A stretch of DNA of 64,000 nucleotides from Carpediemonas membranifera (Eukaryota > Fornicata), in contig JAHDYR010000011.1 in the NCBI GenBank assembly GCA_019828565.1, positions 248,001 to 312,000 on the forward strand, read 5' to 3'. Under the pieces are notes generated by a model, which had not been told where the DNA came from, searched no databases, and saw only the letters and a program-made list of their open reading frames with translations. Position 1 is the first letter of the stretch. The number at the start of each line of letters is the position of its first letter. Both the position numbers and the translations under genes were made by a program. Positions 1 through 10,251 of this stretch are shown piece after piece.

Positions 1-1350
1 GCCGCGGATCTGGGAGAGGAAGTCACCGATAGCCTGGCCGGCACCGGCGAAGTCGTGGTTGGCGAGGTCCTCAGAGGCCTTGTAGACATCCTGGTAGATG
101 TCGACGCCCTTGACAATGATCTTGGCGTACTTGCCGATGCCAGAGACGTCGGCCTTGGTGAGGTGGGACGCCTCAGTCTGGATCAGCTGGGCGAGCTCGG
201 GCAGCTCGCAGTCCTGGACGGCATCGCCGAGCTTGTCGAGGCCAGTGGCGACGTCCTGGATGCCAGTGGCGATGTGGCCGCCAGTGATGGTAGCGAAGCC
301 GGTCTTGATGTCGTCGTAGCCGTCCTCGAGGTCCTTAGAGCACTTGGAGAGGTCGGGGAAGAAGATGTTGGCGCCGTCGAGGATACCCTCGATGACGATG
401 CAAGCCTCGGAAGTGCAAGAGGACGCGCGGATCTCGGCTACGATCGTACCGCAAAGAGTGCCGAACTTGACGTAGTCGTGGGCCTCAAGGGCCTTGACAG
501 CGTCATAGATGTGGTCAGCAATGTCAACATCGTTCACAAGGACCTTGACGGTGCTTCCGAGCTTGATATCAGCGCCGAAAAGCTGCTGGGCCTCGGTGGT
601 GATCAGGGAAGAGAGGTCGACCAGGCCGCAGTCAGAAGCGGCACCACCGAGGATGCGGAGGCCAGTGGCGAAGGTCGAGACGGCCTCCTGGTACTGGGAG
701 CGGTCCCACTGGGTCGCGGCGTTCCGGAGCTGAGTGCCAGCCTTCTCGATGTCAGCGACGCAGGGGCTGAAGTCCTTGGCGATTACATCGAGGACGCGGA
801 GGAGGCCTGCGGCGAGTTGGCAGTCGGTGGAAGTGCACTTGATGAGAGGGAGGAGGTAGCCGACGAGGGTGGAGACATCGGAGGCAAAGCCATCGAGGTT
901 CTTGCTCTCCCAGTCGTTGTAGAGATTCTCGAGCGTGTGAGCGATGTTCTGACCATCAATGTAGATCTCGAGGCCCTTGTTGAGGTCAACCGTGGCAGTC
1001 TTGAGGAGAGCGGCGAACTGGGTGAAGACGGAGCTGACCTCCTCGAGCTTGCAGTCAGCAATACCGTTGGAGAGATCAGTCAGGGCAGAGGAAAGGTCGG
1101 AAACGGCAGACTCGTAGTTCTTGCGGCCAAAGTCCTTAGCGAAGGTCTCGAAGGCGTCGTAGATGGTGTCCGCATCCTGGATGCAGGTCTGAATGTCGGT
1201 GCTGACGTGGAAATCAGCAAGGACCTTTTCCAGAGCGGCAACGATAGTGTCGATGTCGGCGTTATTAGAAGTGCTCGTTGGGATGGTCATCTGCGAGAAC
1301 ACAGTGGCCAAGAGCGCAAAAACGATAGCAATAGATAGAGAGAGTCTCAT
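1..1350 (-). CDS. Secreted protein with threefold internal repeat (3' end outside window)
   Basis: The frame is open on the minus strand from an ATG at 1350 to the window edge (450 residues seen, C-terminus missing). It starts with a clear signal peptide, MRLSLSIAIVFALLATVFS. The rest consists of three related units of about 140 residues starting near residues 50, 194 and 333. Each unit opens with a Cys (TC, SPC, SKC), has a DC-x-L motif followed by an acidic/hydrophobic helix-like stretch, and later a V-x-x-x-D-I or I-D-G-x-x-I motif. Spaced cysteines suggest disulfides in an all-helical extracellular protein. The family is not recognised and no function is claimed. An open frame of 427 codons on the other strand is a shadow caused by GC-rich third positions; the signal peptide and repeats decide for the minus strand. 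Confidence 0.85.
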   Translation of the reverse strand, partial: MRLSLSIAIVFALLATVFSQMTIPTSTSNNADIDTIVAALEKVLADFHVSTDIQTCIQDADTIYDAFETFAKDFGRKNYESAVSDLSSALTDLSNGIADCKLEEVSSVFTQFAALLKTATVDLNKGLEIYIDGQNIAHTLENLYNDWESKNLDGFASDVSTLVGYLLPLIKCTSTDCQLAAGLLRVLDVIAKDFSPCVADIEKAGTQLRNAATQWDRSQYQEAVSTFATGLRILGGAASDCGLVDLSSLITTEAQQLFGADIKLGSTVKVLVNDVDIADHIYDAVKALEAHDYVKFGTLCGTIVAEIRASSCTSEACIVIEGILDGANIFFPDLSKCSKDLEDGYDDIKTGFATITGGHIATGIQDVATGLDKLGDAVQDCELPELAQLIQTEASHLTKADVSGIGKYAKIIVKGVDIYQDVYKASEDLANHDFAGAGQAIGDFLSQIRG

Positions 1351-1898
1351 AGAACTAACTATCCTTGGAGCTTTTGCTGCTTCGAATGTGTGGCAAAAAT
1401 GCGCAGATGACCGGCAAAGAATCAAAGATCATACGCAATCTGCTGATATGAGCATAGATGCGCGAGATACGCGTAGTCAAGCAAAAGGAGCATGTATCTC
1501 AGAGCATACAGCCGCTCCTGCCCCTGCTCGCTGTCCTCGAAGAGATCTTCTTGATTTACCAGACACGCCCAAATCAATTCAATCAAGACCCAGGTACTTT
1601 ATTATCTGCTCCTCACATAAATGCATTCATGTATAATCACAGAAGTGCCCATTCCAGGTCATGTCATGTCTGCCGTTGACCATCGTTGAATAGACTCTTG
1701 AGTACTTCGACAGTCGGCAGGTTCTACAAGGGGAGAGGCACAGTTTCAATACAATCAGTATTGTGTGCTGTGCATATGCTGTTAATTGCGTCCGTTGCTG
1801 CACCATAAATCATGCCATAATCTGCGCACATGTTTACGATCGATGGACAACACGGTCACGCCACACTGCCCAAGCCAAGCAGATACACCTTGATTCAC
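1351..1898. other. Intergenic spacer
   Basis: This holds the upstream region of the secreted repeat protein and the 3' flank of the Vti1-like gene. No coding or RNA gene is seen. Short open frames here have no homology or start/stop context worth annotating. Confidence 0.6.
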
Positions 1899-2623
1899 TC
1901 ACTTAGTGAAGTCATCACCGCTGATTGGGGGTGAAATGACGAACCAGAGTACCGCAACGATGAACACGATGATGATGATCAGGATGAGGCACAGCAGGAT
2001 CTTATCAGTCGCCAGCCGCCGAGCCATGGCTGTCATCTGCTTCCTGGCAATGTTGAGGTCGTTCCTGATGCTCCCCATGTTGTTCCGAATGCGGTCCATC
2101 GTCTCGCGATCACTGAGCAGCACTTTAGCCGCCTCGGTGTTCATCTCAATCATCTCTTGGACGTCCCGCTCAGCTTCTTGGAGCCTGTCAATGGCGTCTG
2201 TGTTCAGGTTCTGTGCGATGTTGAGCAGCTGCTTATCAGTAACCTGCCCAACCTGCTCCAGGGTCGCCTCGGCCTCTGTTTGCCCATGGAGGCGGCGCTT
2301 CATCTCTAGTTCGTTCTTGAGATCACGATACTTCTCGTCATAGCCCTCGTAGACCTGTCTCCACTGGGCTTTGGTCGTCTCGAGGCCTTCGACATCGAGC
2401 CTGAAGCCGTCGAGCTCGTTTCTGAGGCCGGCGATCATCTTCTGGGTCTCGTCAAGCTCATCCTCTCTCTCCATTCCGGAGGTATTCTTCAAGCGCTTGA
2501 TGCTGCTCTTGATGTCCTCAATACGCTCATCCAACGTGGGAATGACGTCTTCCTCCAAACCCTGTGTGATTGAAAGAGCTAAACGTGGACTAAACATACT
2601 GCTACAAGATCAGCTTCACGCAT
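1899..2623 (-). CDS. Vti1-like Qb-SNARE (2 exons)
   Basis: Exons are 2623..2600 and 2561..1899. The 38-nt intron 2599..2562 starts GTATGT and ends ATCACACAG. Splicing replaces a spurious start inside the intron with MREADLVA-GLEEDVIP and gives 228 residues. An N-terminal helical region is followed by a SNARE motif (about residues 130-195) with the Vti1-like stretch LLSDRETMDRIR. It ends in a tail anchor rich in Ile/Leu (LLCLILIIIIVFIVAVLW) and a short luminal tail. Vti1 proteins are Qb-SNAREs in Golgi, endosome and vacuole fusion and often have Asp rather than Gln at the zero layer, which the Asp of LLSDRET would fit. Membrin or Bos1 is a less likely alternative. Confidence 0.85.
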
Positions 2624-2833
2624 TGGGTATTATTGTTATATTCGTGGTTTTAGCGCCCGTTGTCGCCCGCAGGCTGCAGAATTAGGGTCTCAGGCTCACT
2701 CCAGCTACAGGGCCTGAGACGTCACCGAATACCCTCCCACAGTCCTCCTTCAGCCAACCATTCACCACAAAGAATAAACGCAGGTTTAACGCCAACTATG
2801 ATTACAACCGACCAACAACGGACCAACGCGACC

Positions 2834-5275
2834 CTACCAGGCCCCATTATCGTCATATTCATCTTCTTCGTACTCCTCCTCCTCATATCCCCCGAACTCA
2901 CGCTTCTCATAGTGTTCCCGCAGCCCCGCCCGCACTTCTGGGTCTGCAAACCACTCAGTATTCCATGCCGCGGTGAAAGAGGTCATGATCTGCTGCCCCT
3001 CACTCGGATCCGGGTGGTCTGTAGCTAGTAGGAACACACATTGAGTGCCCAGCTCGCGGATGTCCTTGTTCACCCGATCAACCGCGCATTGGATGAAAAC
3101 CTCAGCCTCCTCACCAGATAAGTCGTCAATAAGTCCATCTCTGAGGTCTCCGTGAGCCATGCACCGCGCACAGGCGAATAGAGCCTGTAGGGCGAACTCA
3201 AGGTCACCCTCTTCCATCTTGAGCGCGAGGATTCCATGGAGAATGGTGGTGAAACGATGCTCGGGGCAAAGGGCGTCTATTACTGGGACGGTATCAGGAT
3301 CTATCAGAATATTCGCCATGAATCTGCATGCCTGGATTACAATATCATCGTCAAAGATTCGACCGTTCGGATCCTGGTAGCTAGTTACGGCGTTGACAAG
3401 AATCTCTTTCACACACATCAAAAGACCTTCACCAATAAGACCTGAGCCGTCAAGCGCCATGTCCTGCAGCACGGCAGGCCACGACTGCGGAGCGGGGGAG
3501 GGGGGGAGGGGGAGGTCGGCGCAGAGGGCGAAGAGCTCGATGATCTGGGCGGCTGCAATGTCGGCGGTCTCTTCGTCCGCTGATTCTCTCAAAATCGAGG
3601 TGAGATCTATTATCCGGTTCAAAATATTCGGGAGATATTCAAACATCAATGCCCAGATAGGCTCACCCGAGGGTAAGTTGGCAGTGCCACCCACCATGAA
3701 CGCCAGCAGCCTGAGAGAAAGCGGGGCCGCATCCTCAATCAGGCGGAGCACTAGTGTCGCGAGCTTATCGCTGTCGAGGAGCTGGAGGCGGGCCGTCTGG
3801 TTGGAACAGAGGTTGATGGCGAGGGCAAGGACAGTCTGCGAAAGTTCGGGGTCGACCAGGCAATATTCGGCAAGATACATCTCGACCGCAAGATTCGGTA
3901 CATCGGTGAATGACATCATTGATTTGAGTCCGTCATTTTCACTCAATGTATACAACAGCCTAGTTGTGAGCAGTCTGATAGACCTGACGGTGCTGGCGTC
4001 CGTCCATTCCTCAGGCGGACCGACATGCAGCGTGTCCATAAGTGTCGTGAGTGACGCGAGCAGCTGGTGTTCGATAAGGACCTGTATGAGCTCCGGGCGT
4101 ATGACACAGATGTTGTACAGGCATCGTATGACGTGAAGAACGACGTCTGGGTTGGCCTGGTACCCCTCGATTGGCAAGAGGCCAAGGCAAAGGCGGCCGA
4201 CCTTTCTAGTGACGACAAAGAGGTTCTTAGCGACGTCATCGCCGTTGCTGTTGGCGTCCCTCATCTCATTAACGCCCAGCCAGGTGCTGAGCGCGTACAG
4301 AGAGATCAACAAGGCGTCCTGGTCAACCCCTGCACCCATAGATAGCACCAGATCAAGCACAGAGTACAAGCGGGGTAGGATACGCTTTCCAGTGCCCAGC
4401 CAAGTGGCTGAGTCGACAGAGTCGGCCATGTTTGTAAGAACGTGGATGCAGGCGAAGGAATAACGGACGCGGCGCTTGGTAGCGGCGGAGACGGGGTCAG
4501 CTAGCTGGGCTAGGGTTGCCTTGTGTCTCTCAATAGCCACTCTGAGTTTCTTAGCTCTGCTTTCATCGTTAGATGCCTGGTTGAGCTGCGCCTCGAGCTT
4601 CTTGAGACTCTTTTGCAGAGCAGGCCCGCGTGACATCTCCTCGTTGATCCAGAGCAGTAGTTTCTGTGGCACACCCTGCTCTATCAGAGCCTGGTGATAG
4701 TCGGTGTAGTTGGAGATGAGGAAAAAGAGATGGGCGACTGCGTGCATCACGTCTGCAGAGCGTTTGTATGTGGCTGTCTGTGAAATCACGGCGCTGATGT
4801 ACCGCTGGGGTGACTGGGGGCCCAGGGATACGAGTTTTCCGACTGTGGCTGGGGATTTGGCGACAGAGATGAAGACGCGGAGAGCTTCGAGGACATTGGC
4901 TCGCTTGGTAGCATCGTCTTCGTCAACACGAGAGTAGAGCATCTGGTATCCAGCTTCGAGATTGACTTGCTTGCGTCTCGTGACGACTGAAAACTCTTGA
5001 ACAAGGGAGGTGAGGCAGTCCGCTTGGTTGACGTTCAGAAGCTTCTTGTTGTCAGCGATGATGGAGTTCACTACGTCGGGGATATCACGATCGTGGATCG
5101 TATCGGGGAGACGGATTACCTGCTCGGACATTTGCCGCCGAGTTTCAGATGTTCCATCCGAATGTCGCAAGAGGACCTCAATTGTGTACGGAATCTTGAT
5201 ACAACGCTCCGAATGGCAAGCATATGGATCATCTGGCCGAACTACCTTGCTCACAATCTCGTAGTTGGCCTGCAT
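2834..5275 (-). CDS. KAP3: Kinesin-associated protein 3 (KAP3), kinesin-2 accessory subunit
   Basis: Single exon, 813 residues (animal KAP3 is near 790). The N-terminus has the KAP layout: a positively charged start, a beta-rich stretch (TIEVLLRHSDG), then VIRLP and DVVNSIIADNKKLLNVNQ. Helical armadillo-like repeats follow, including a charged coiled stretch around residues 200-250, the KSMMSFTDVPNLAVEM region that matches FKSMFAYTDCIPQLMKM of animal KAP3, and the VNKDIRELGTQCVFLLA repeat near the end. The tail is very acidic and tyrosine-rich (EEEEYEEDEYDDNGAW). KAP3 joins two kinesin-2 motors to form the anterograde intraflagellar transport motor, so the organism very likely builds flagella. 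It is divergently placed to YKT6 with 284 bp between the starts. Confidence 0.93.
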   Translation of the reverse strand: MQANYEIVSKVVRPDDPYACHSERCIKIPYTIEVLLRHSDGTSETRRQMSEQVIRLPDTIHDRDIPDVVNSIIADNKKLLNVNQADCLTSLVQEFSVVTRRKQVNLEAGYQMLYSRVDEDDATKRANVLEALRVFISVAKSPATVGKLVSLGPQSPQRYISAVISQTATYKRSADVMHAVAHLFFLISNYTDYHQALIEQGVPQKLLLWINEEMSRGPALQKSLKKLEAQLNQASNDESRAKKLRVAIERHKATLAQLADPVSAATKRRVRYSFACIHVLTNMADSVDSATWLGTGKRILPRLYSVLDLVLSMGAGVDQDALLISLYALSTWLGVNEMRDANSNGDDVAKNLFVVTRKVGRLCLGLLPIEGYQANPDVVLHVIRCLYNICVIRPELIQVLIEHQLLASLTTLMDTLHVGPPEEWTDASTVRSIRLLTTRLLYTLSENDGLKSMMSFTDVPNLAVEMYLAEYCLVDPELSQTVLALAINLCSNQTARLQLLDSDKLATLVLRLIEDAAPLSLRLLAFMVGGTANLPSGEPIWALMFEYLPNILNRIIDLTSILRESADEETADIAAAQIIELFALCADLPLPPSPAPQSWPAVLQDMALDGSGLIGEGLLMCVKEILVNAVTSYQDPNGRIFDDDIVIQACRFMANILIDPDTVPVIDALCPEHRFTTILHGILALKMEEGDLEFALQALFACARCMAHGDLRDGLIDDLSGEEAEVFIQCAVDRVNKDIRELGTQCVFLLATDHPDPSEGQQIMTSFTAAWNTEWFADPEVRAGLREHYEKREFGGYEEEEYEEDEYDDNGAW

Positions 5276-5559
5276 TCAAGCCAGCTGTTCGTCGTGCTGC
5301 GAAAACTGCACCGTCGAAATTCTCTTGAGCAATGCGAGACAGAGAGCAAGAGGCGGGTGATAACAACAGACACTCGTCAAATGCTACAACACATCAAAAG
5401 TCATACCCAAATCTCGCTTGGCAAGTCATGAATGAATTCAAGAACTCACCCAGCGGCTCACGCTGTGTAACATGCAAACACTCTCGTATCTAGATGCCCT
5501 TCCAGCCACTTTTATCATCGGTGCAGATTATGGGTCATGGGTCATTGACCTGAACCTGA

Positions 5560-6168
5560 ATGTCTTCCCCGATTCTCTGTGGTGCCCTGTTTAAGCGCGT
5601 GTGTGATGAGAACGCTGCTATGCTTGCACTTGAATACAACCTCCAGTCCATCAACATGCTCCTTCGTGGCAAAGCAAAAGAGATCATCCGTTTCGGGTGC
5701 CGCACCGTTGCTGGGCGTGTTCCATTGGGCCAATCCGGCGCAATCTCATACAAAGAGTTCATGATCTTCTATATGGCGCGCCGGGATGGTCTGATCATGC
5801 TCATTGTCTCTGATGAGAATTACCCTGCCACAGCAGGCCGCGAAGCATGCCGGCGTATCCTTGACGACTTCGACATCCGCCACGGTGGCAGCGATTTCTC
5901 CAACCTCACCTCTGATGCGAAGATCAACTTTCCCGAGCTTCGCAACAAGATTGTGCTATATCAGGATCCCACCAAAGCAGACAAGACCATGGCTATTCAA
6001 TCCCAGCTGGATGCCACTAAGCGCGTGATGGTTCAGAACCTGGATGCTCTGCTCAAGCGCGGTGAGCAAGTGGATAACCTTATTGAAGTGTCAGAGGATC
6101 TCAGCTCTGCCGCGAAGATGTTTGCCAAGCAGGCACGGAAGACAAACCAGTGCTGTGTCGCTATGTAG
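5560..6168 (+). CDS. YKT6: Ykt6 R-SNARE, lipid-modified
   Basis: 202 residues, no intron. An N-terminal longin domain (about 1-130, with IVSDENYPATAGREACRRILDDF typical of Ykt6) is followed by an R-SNARE motif with the zero-layer Arg in LLKRGEQVDNLIEVSEDL. The C-terminus QCCVAM is a double-Cys CaaX box: the second Cys would be farnesylated and the first palmitoylated, as in Ykt6 proteins. No transmembrane segment is present. Ykt6 acts in ER-Golgi, endosomal and vacuolar fusion and could pair with the Vti1-like protein encoded 3 kb away. Confidence 0.95.
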   Translation: MSSPILCGALFKRVCDENAAMLALEYNLQSINMLLRGKAKEIIRFGCRTVAGRVPLGQSGAISYKEFMIFYMARRDGLIMLIVSDENYPATAGREACRRILDDFDIRHGGSDFSNLTSDAKINFPELRNKIVLYQDPTKADKTMAIQSQLDATKRVMVQNLDALLKRGEQVDNLIEVSEDLSSAAKMFAKQARKTNQCCVAM

Positions 6169-6511
6169 GCAGTCGTTTATTTATCATTTAAAGAGCCGCA
6201 AGTTGACCCTCTCCCGACGGATGCACAACGTCGCCCAAACTGCCCTCATTCATGAACTTGGCTGCTCCAACCGCAGCTATTTATAGTAGCTTCATCTCTC
6301 CTAATCAACCAGTTGGGCGTGTTGTCAGGTTTAACCTGTGCGGCACACGGCTGTCAACCAATCTCGGTGGGAGTCATCCTAGTTCTCAGTCAGTCGGGGT
6401 GGTACTGAGGGTAGCCGGTGAGCTCATCAGTTGTCATACCAACATGCGCGCAGGCACAAAGAAAACTTTACTAAGACGATGAGAAAACCATGATACAATC
6501 CAACCAGGAAT
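6169..6511. other. Convergent 3' spacer
   Basis: This lies between the stops of YKT6 (+) and the hypothetical minus-strand gene. On the minus strand an AGTAAA occurs about 45 nt after the stop of the latter and is its likely poly(A) signal. Nothing else is seen. Confidence 0.6.
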
Positions 6512-7087
6512 CTAGGTCGGCCCCGAGCTCGGCAAGTTCTGGGGACGGTCACCTCGCTTCATGATCGAGGCAGCCATCTCACCAGTGGCCAGCTCCCAGT
6601 TGTTAGCCACACTCAACCCCGCAGTACGCCCGGATCCGGCCGGCCCGGGCCTCGGGTCCGACCTGCCTCCGTCATTCGATGTGCGGGTAATGTAACTGTT
6701 CTTAAGTCGGGCAAGGTTCCTGGCTATGCCTATGATTGGGTCTGTGGAGCTTAGGTTGGCGAGGGGTGAGGGATAAGAGAAGGAGGATGAGTCCGCGAAG
6801 GAAAAGTCACAAAATAAGTCTAAAGGGTGACCCAAGTCGTCGAGTGGCGGTCGCACAGAGTCTGCTGTGACTTGTCGAAGATGTCGGCGCCGCTCCTTGG
6901 GCGGTGGCGGTTGTATTGGGGGCCTTGGCCTCGACAGGGGAACGCGGGCGGTCTCCAGGCGTTGGCGGCATGCCAGCTGGATTTCTCGGGCTTTTGCTAA
7001 CTGATCTAGTTGTGAGGCTAGTGTTGAGTGGCTATGGCGTCTCACAAAGACGGGATTACCGGTATTTGGCCAATTAGAGATGCTCAT
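6512..7087 (-). CDS. Hypothetical protein, basic and proline-rich
   Basis: 191 residues starting at a real ATG (7087). The first 60 residues look like a helix rich in Gln, Arg and Leu (QLDQLAKAREIQLACRQRLE). A Pro-rich basic linker and a Ser-rich middle follow, and the C-terminus ends NLPSSGPT. A candidate poly(A) signal (AGTAAA) lies about 45 nt past the stop, the pattern of true genes in this window, which supports the call. The family is not recognised. A further minus-strand open frame upstream (7365..7084) overlaps by 4 nt and looks like chance. Confidence 0.5.
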   Translation of the reverse strand: MSISNWPNTGNPVFVRRHSHSTLASQLDQLAKAREIQLACRQRLETARVPLSRPRPPIQPPPPKERRRHLRQVTADSVRPPLDDLGHPLDLFCDFSFADSSSFSYPSPLANLSSTDPIIGIARNLARLKNSYITRTSNDGGRSDPRPGPAGSGRTAGLSVANNWELATGEMAASIMKRGDRPQNLPSSGPT

Positions 7088-7513
7088 CGACGACTGTCGC
7101 GTTTTTGAAGAAAATAGCTCCGGAAGAGAGCTGATTTGAGACTTTTGTACTCGTCTATTGCTTTGTGGGTGCGTTGTGGCAAAGGTTTGGCCGAATGGCC
7201 GTGATTGTTTCGTTTTCGGAAATTATTCTGCACCGAGCTGCGGTCAGAGCCCAGTAGGCGGCTGCACCAACGCGAGGCAGTCGGCCAACCCAACACGGAT
7301 ACGCAGTGATTTTTGCCAGGCTCTGATTCATTGTTCCGAGATAAACGACGGAAGACGGCGAACATGTGTTGCTATACTGCTGTCAATAGGGGCTTGGACT
7401 CGAGCGATATTGAGCTTTGCACGAACGTATGCCTGTGATTGACTCTGCCCGGGGTCAAATGGATCCTATATCTCGAGATTTCGTGAGATTTGGGTCAAGT
7501 TTCGGCCCAAGCA
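7088..7513. other. Divergent upstream region
   Basis: Spacer between the starts of the hypothetical minus-strand gene and the CDC50 gene. Several short open frames on both strands overlap each other and none has support. Confidence 0.5.
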
Positions 7514-8413
7514 ATGCGCAAGCCATTCATGCGCTTCGCTCGATTACACAAGGTATTTTCCCGCGAGACTCTCTTCATTGTGCCACCGAAGCGTTCATCT
7601 TGGTTGAAAGTGCGTCTAACGCACACATACCGCCCCACGTTGACGCCAATGCTTGTTCTCCAGCTCTTCGTCCTCATTGGGCTCATCCAAGGCGTCCTCG
7701 GCATGGCTATACTTCTCACAAACATACGTTCGAACAGCTTCACCGTCCGCTACGACACCATTTGCGCTTTAGGCTCCCAATGCACCATCCCCGTGCATCT
7801 CCCGCCCATGTCCAAGCCCACCATCTACTACGTCATCGACACGTTCTACCAGAACCACAAGGACTATGCCGACTCAGTCTCACCCGACCAGCTCTCTGGG
7901 AGGAACGTCTCCTGCTCCCGCCTCAACAGTGAGTGCTACCCCCTCCGTGGATGTGACGGAGGGGTTTGCCCACACACACCGTGCGGCTTAAGGTTCGCTA
8001 CAAGGTTTAATGACACCATCAGCGTCCAAGTGAATGGCACTGAGATGCCTATTGATGCTTCCCATGTAGCGTGGGATACAGACCTTAAGAAGTACTCCCC
8101 TTCGTTCCTCAAGGACGAGCCAGAGGCGGAACGGCGTCGTACAATAGCATGGATGCGGGTCGGCCCCTTCTCACGCCTCCCAAAGCCCTATGGTCAGCTT
8201 ACAGACACCATCTCGGGCCCAGCCTCACTAGTAGTTGATAATCACTACCCAGTCCACATGGGTCAGGCCAAATATGTCACGATCCGGTCGGGTTCGACAA
8301 CTGGGAGTAAGGCACTGGGATGGAGCATGGTTCTGGGCGGGTTGGTCTGCTGGACTGCGGCGATGGCGGTGCGGTGGGCTATAGAGCATGCTGCACCGAT
8401 GGTGGTTGCGTAG
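7514..8413 (+). CDS. CDC50/LEM3-family P4-ATPase subunit
   Basis: 299 residues from the first in-frame ATG (7514); a GTG/TTG-type start further up is not credible in a eukaryote. The topology is that of CDC50: a short cytosolic tail ending in KVRLTHTYRPTLTP (family: QQRLPAWRPxLTP), TM1 at about 46-68, a large ectodomain, and TM2 at about 266-288. Family motifs are YYVIDTFYQNHKDY, QLSG, PCGLRFATRFNDT, VAWDTDLKKYSP, WMRVGPFSRLPKPYG and VDNHYPV. Cysteines (CALGSQC, CSRLNSEC) match the ectodomain disulfides. CDC50 proteins are obligate chaperone subunits of phospholipid flippases, needed for ER exit and activity. The partner ATPase is not in this window. Confidence 0.93.
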   Translation: MRKPFMRFARLHKVFSRETLFIVPPKRSSWLKVRLTHTYRPTLTPMLVLQLFVLIGLIQGVLGMAILLTNIRSNSFTVRYDTICALGSQCTIPVHLPPMSKPTIYYVIDTFYQNHKDYADSVSPDQLSGRNVSCSRLNSECYPLRGCDGGVCPHTPCGLRFATRFNDTISVQVNGTEMPIDASHVAWDTDLKKYSPSFLKDEPEAERRRTIAWMRVGPFSRLPKPYGQLTDTISGPASLVVDNHYPVHMGQAKYVTIRSGSTTGSKALGWSMVLGGLVCWTAAMAVRWAIEHAAPMVVA

Positions 8414-8727
8414 TAGGCTGTATTTTAGTTATTTTGCAAGATTCTGATTAATAAACTTGCGTTCGGCCAAGTTGGAGCATACTACAGTGCCTCGTAGTAA
8501 GTTACCTGCCGCTACAGCAAGAACACAGGTCCCGACCCATGCGACCTCTTAGTGTCGCCACCCTTGCCGATGGGTTGTGTGGACTGACTTGGGACAATTT
8601 GCCGATGGATTTGATTCATGTGGGTTGACAGTGGGGTGTGCCGACTGCAGTCAGTCTGAATCCGCATTTACGGCAACATAAATGGCCGTAGTTTCACCTG
8701 CCAGAACTCAAGCCAACAAGGATCACG
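8414..8727. other. Intergenic spacer
   Basis: 3' flank of the CDC50 gene (AT-rich with AATAAA-like ATTAATAAAC near 8450) and upstream region of the CRAL-TRIO/PH gene. No gene is seen. Confidence 0.6.
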
Positions 8728-10177
8728 ATGAACGAAGCAGAAGAGGACAGACACGAGTCAAAGGATGAAATTAAGAACATAGAAGATACCGTATGCCCGG
8801 CGAATGGCAGTGTATCCTCTTCTGATGACGAGATCACGGACGTTGATGCCGCAGCACCTGCTACAACCATTTTTGACGAAGAAGAAGCCAACTCTGACGA
8901 AGTATATAACCGTACAGACCAGATTCTTCGTGATTTTGACGGCAACATCATCAATTTCGAAGCTTCTGAGGACAACCTCATCACCGACGCAGACAGAGCC
9001 TCCCTAGCCGAGCTGAAGGAATGTACGTCTTCTCACACCATCAGCCTCACACAGATATGCCCAAGCACTACCCATCGCACCCGCTTGAACCCCAGTATAT
9101 CGGCCCTGGAGGCGATATGAAGCTCATCCGCTTCCTACGGAGAAACAAGCATGTACCGCAGACAGCCAGGGCTCTGGCTGAATACATACAGTGGCGCCAG
9201 GAGTGGCATGTGGGTGAGATCAGCATTATTCATGTCGCCCATGTTTTTGAGATGACGCGCACGTTTAGGATCATGACGATGGGCGATAGTAAGCTCGGTC
9301 AGCCTGCCGTATACATTGACTACGACGACCATACCATGCCCTCTGACGTCGATCTCATGCTTGCCTGCCTCTACTGTCTCGAGGACCTCGATATTCGACT
9401 TGCAGACAGTCTTTCCAGAGTAGCTTGCGTGTTGAAACTCACCAGCTTTAAGCTGCATCGCTATAACGTCAAAATGGACAAGATGGTGTGTCCCATTCCT
9501 TCTTTATTACACAGTTCGCCAAGATTCTCGATCTTTATTACCCCGAACGGCTTGGACCGACTGCAGTCGTCGAGGCCGGCTTAATGTTCCGCCTGGCCTG
9601 GAAAATGGTCCGCCATTGGGTGCCCGCTGACATGGCCAAATTTATAACGGTTATGGGTAAGGATCCGACTCCATTACACGCGATATTCGACCACGACGCC
9701 ATCCCCAAGTCCCTGGGCGGCGGGTTCAACAACGACCCGATGGAATATATCAAGCAGTGCTGCGACAGGGAAGGAGTACCATATGATGCGAGGGAGAAGT
9801 GTCCGGTTGACACTAGAGTGATGCTTCAGTACTTCGGTTCAGATGAGATTGCGTCAGAATACAGCGCGGTGGTCAAGGGTGTTGGGTCGAAGCGGACGAA
9901 AGTTACTCGGCGGTGGAACAGGTATTATTTAGTGCTCACTAACGATACGCTTTTTTATTTTAAGAGTTCAAGGTCGACCCAGCCAAACAACGCAATCAGC
10001 ATGGCTTTTGTCAGCGTGGAGGACGGCGGCAGGGGCAGCAAGAAGCATACACTCACTGTGACTACGGCTGAGCGGCCGTATTACTTCTCATTCACCACAG
10101 CTGAAGACAAGCACGTCTGGCTCGAGGCGCTTAAGAAGATCGCGGGTGAGTGCGCCAGTGACACCATCCCTTTGTAA
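8728..10177 (+). CDS. CRAL-TRIO domain protein with C-terminal PH domain (3 exons)
   Basis: Exons 8728..9022, 9055..9485 and 9515..10177 give 462 residues. Introns are 32 nt (GTACGT...CCTCACACAG) and 29 nt (GTGTGT...TTACACAG); without them the frame breaks twice. Residues 1-98 are acidic and unstructured. Next comes a CRAL-TRIO N lobe (MKLIRFLRRNKHVPQTA) and the lipid-binding lobe (AVYIDYDD, DLYYPERLGPTAVVEAG, WVPADMAKFITVMG, IPKSLGG). A PH domain spans about 362-455 (RRWNRYYLVLTNDTLFYFKSS up to HVWLEALKKI). Sec14-like proteins carry phosphoinositides, tocopherol or other lipids between membranes, and the PH domain would target it to a phosphoinositide membrane. TGTAAA overlaps the stop codon. 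Confidence 0.92.
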
Positions 10178-10251
10178 ATTTTCTTGGGAATATATTATTG
10201 TAACAGTGCCACGTGGTCCTGTTTCAGTGGTTGGGTGACATAATCTGCACA

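Noticed and set aside
55-1338. Plus-strand open frame of 427 codons antisense to the secreted repeat protein
   Set aside because: Its start is in the middle of the minus-strand gene, which has a signal peptide, repeats and proper Cys spacing. The plus frame is a composition shadow.
7560-7620. Intron near the CDC50 N-terminus (GTATTT after a TTACACAAG)
   Set aside because: The unspliced sequence reads PPKRSSWLKVRLTHTYRP, which matches the conserved CDC50 N-terminus, so nothing needs removing.
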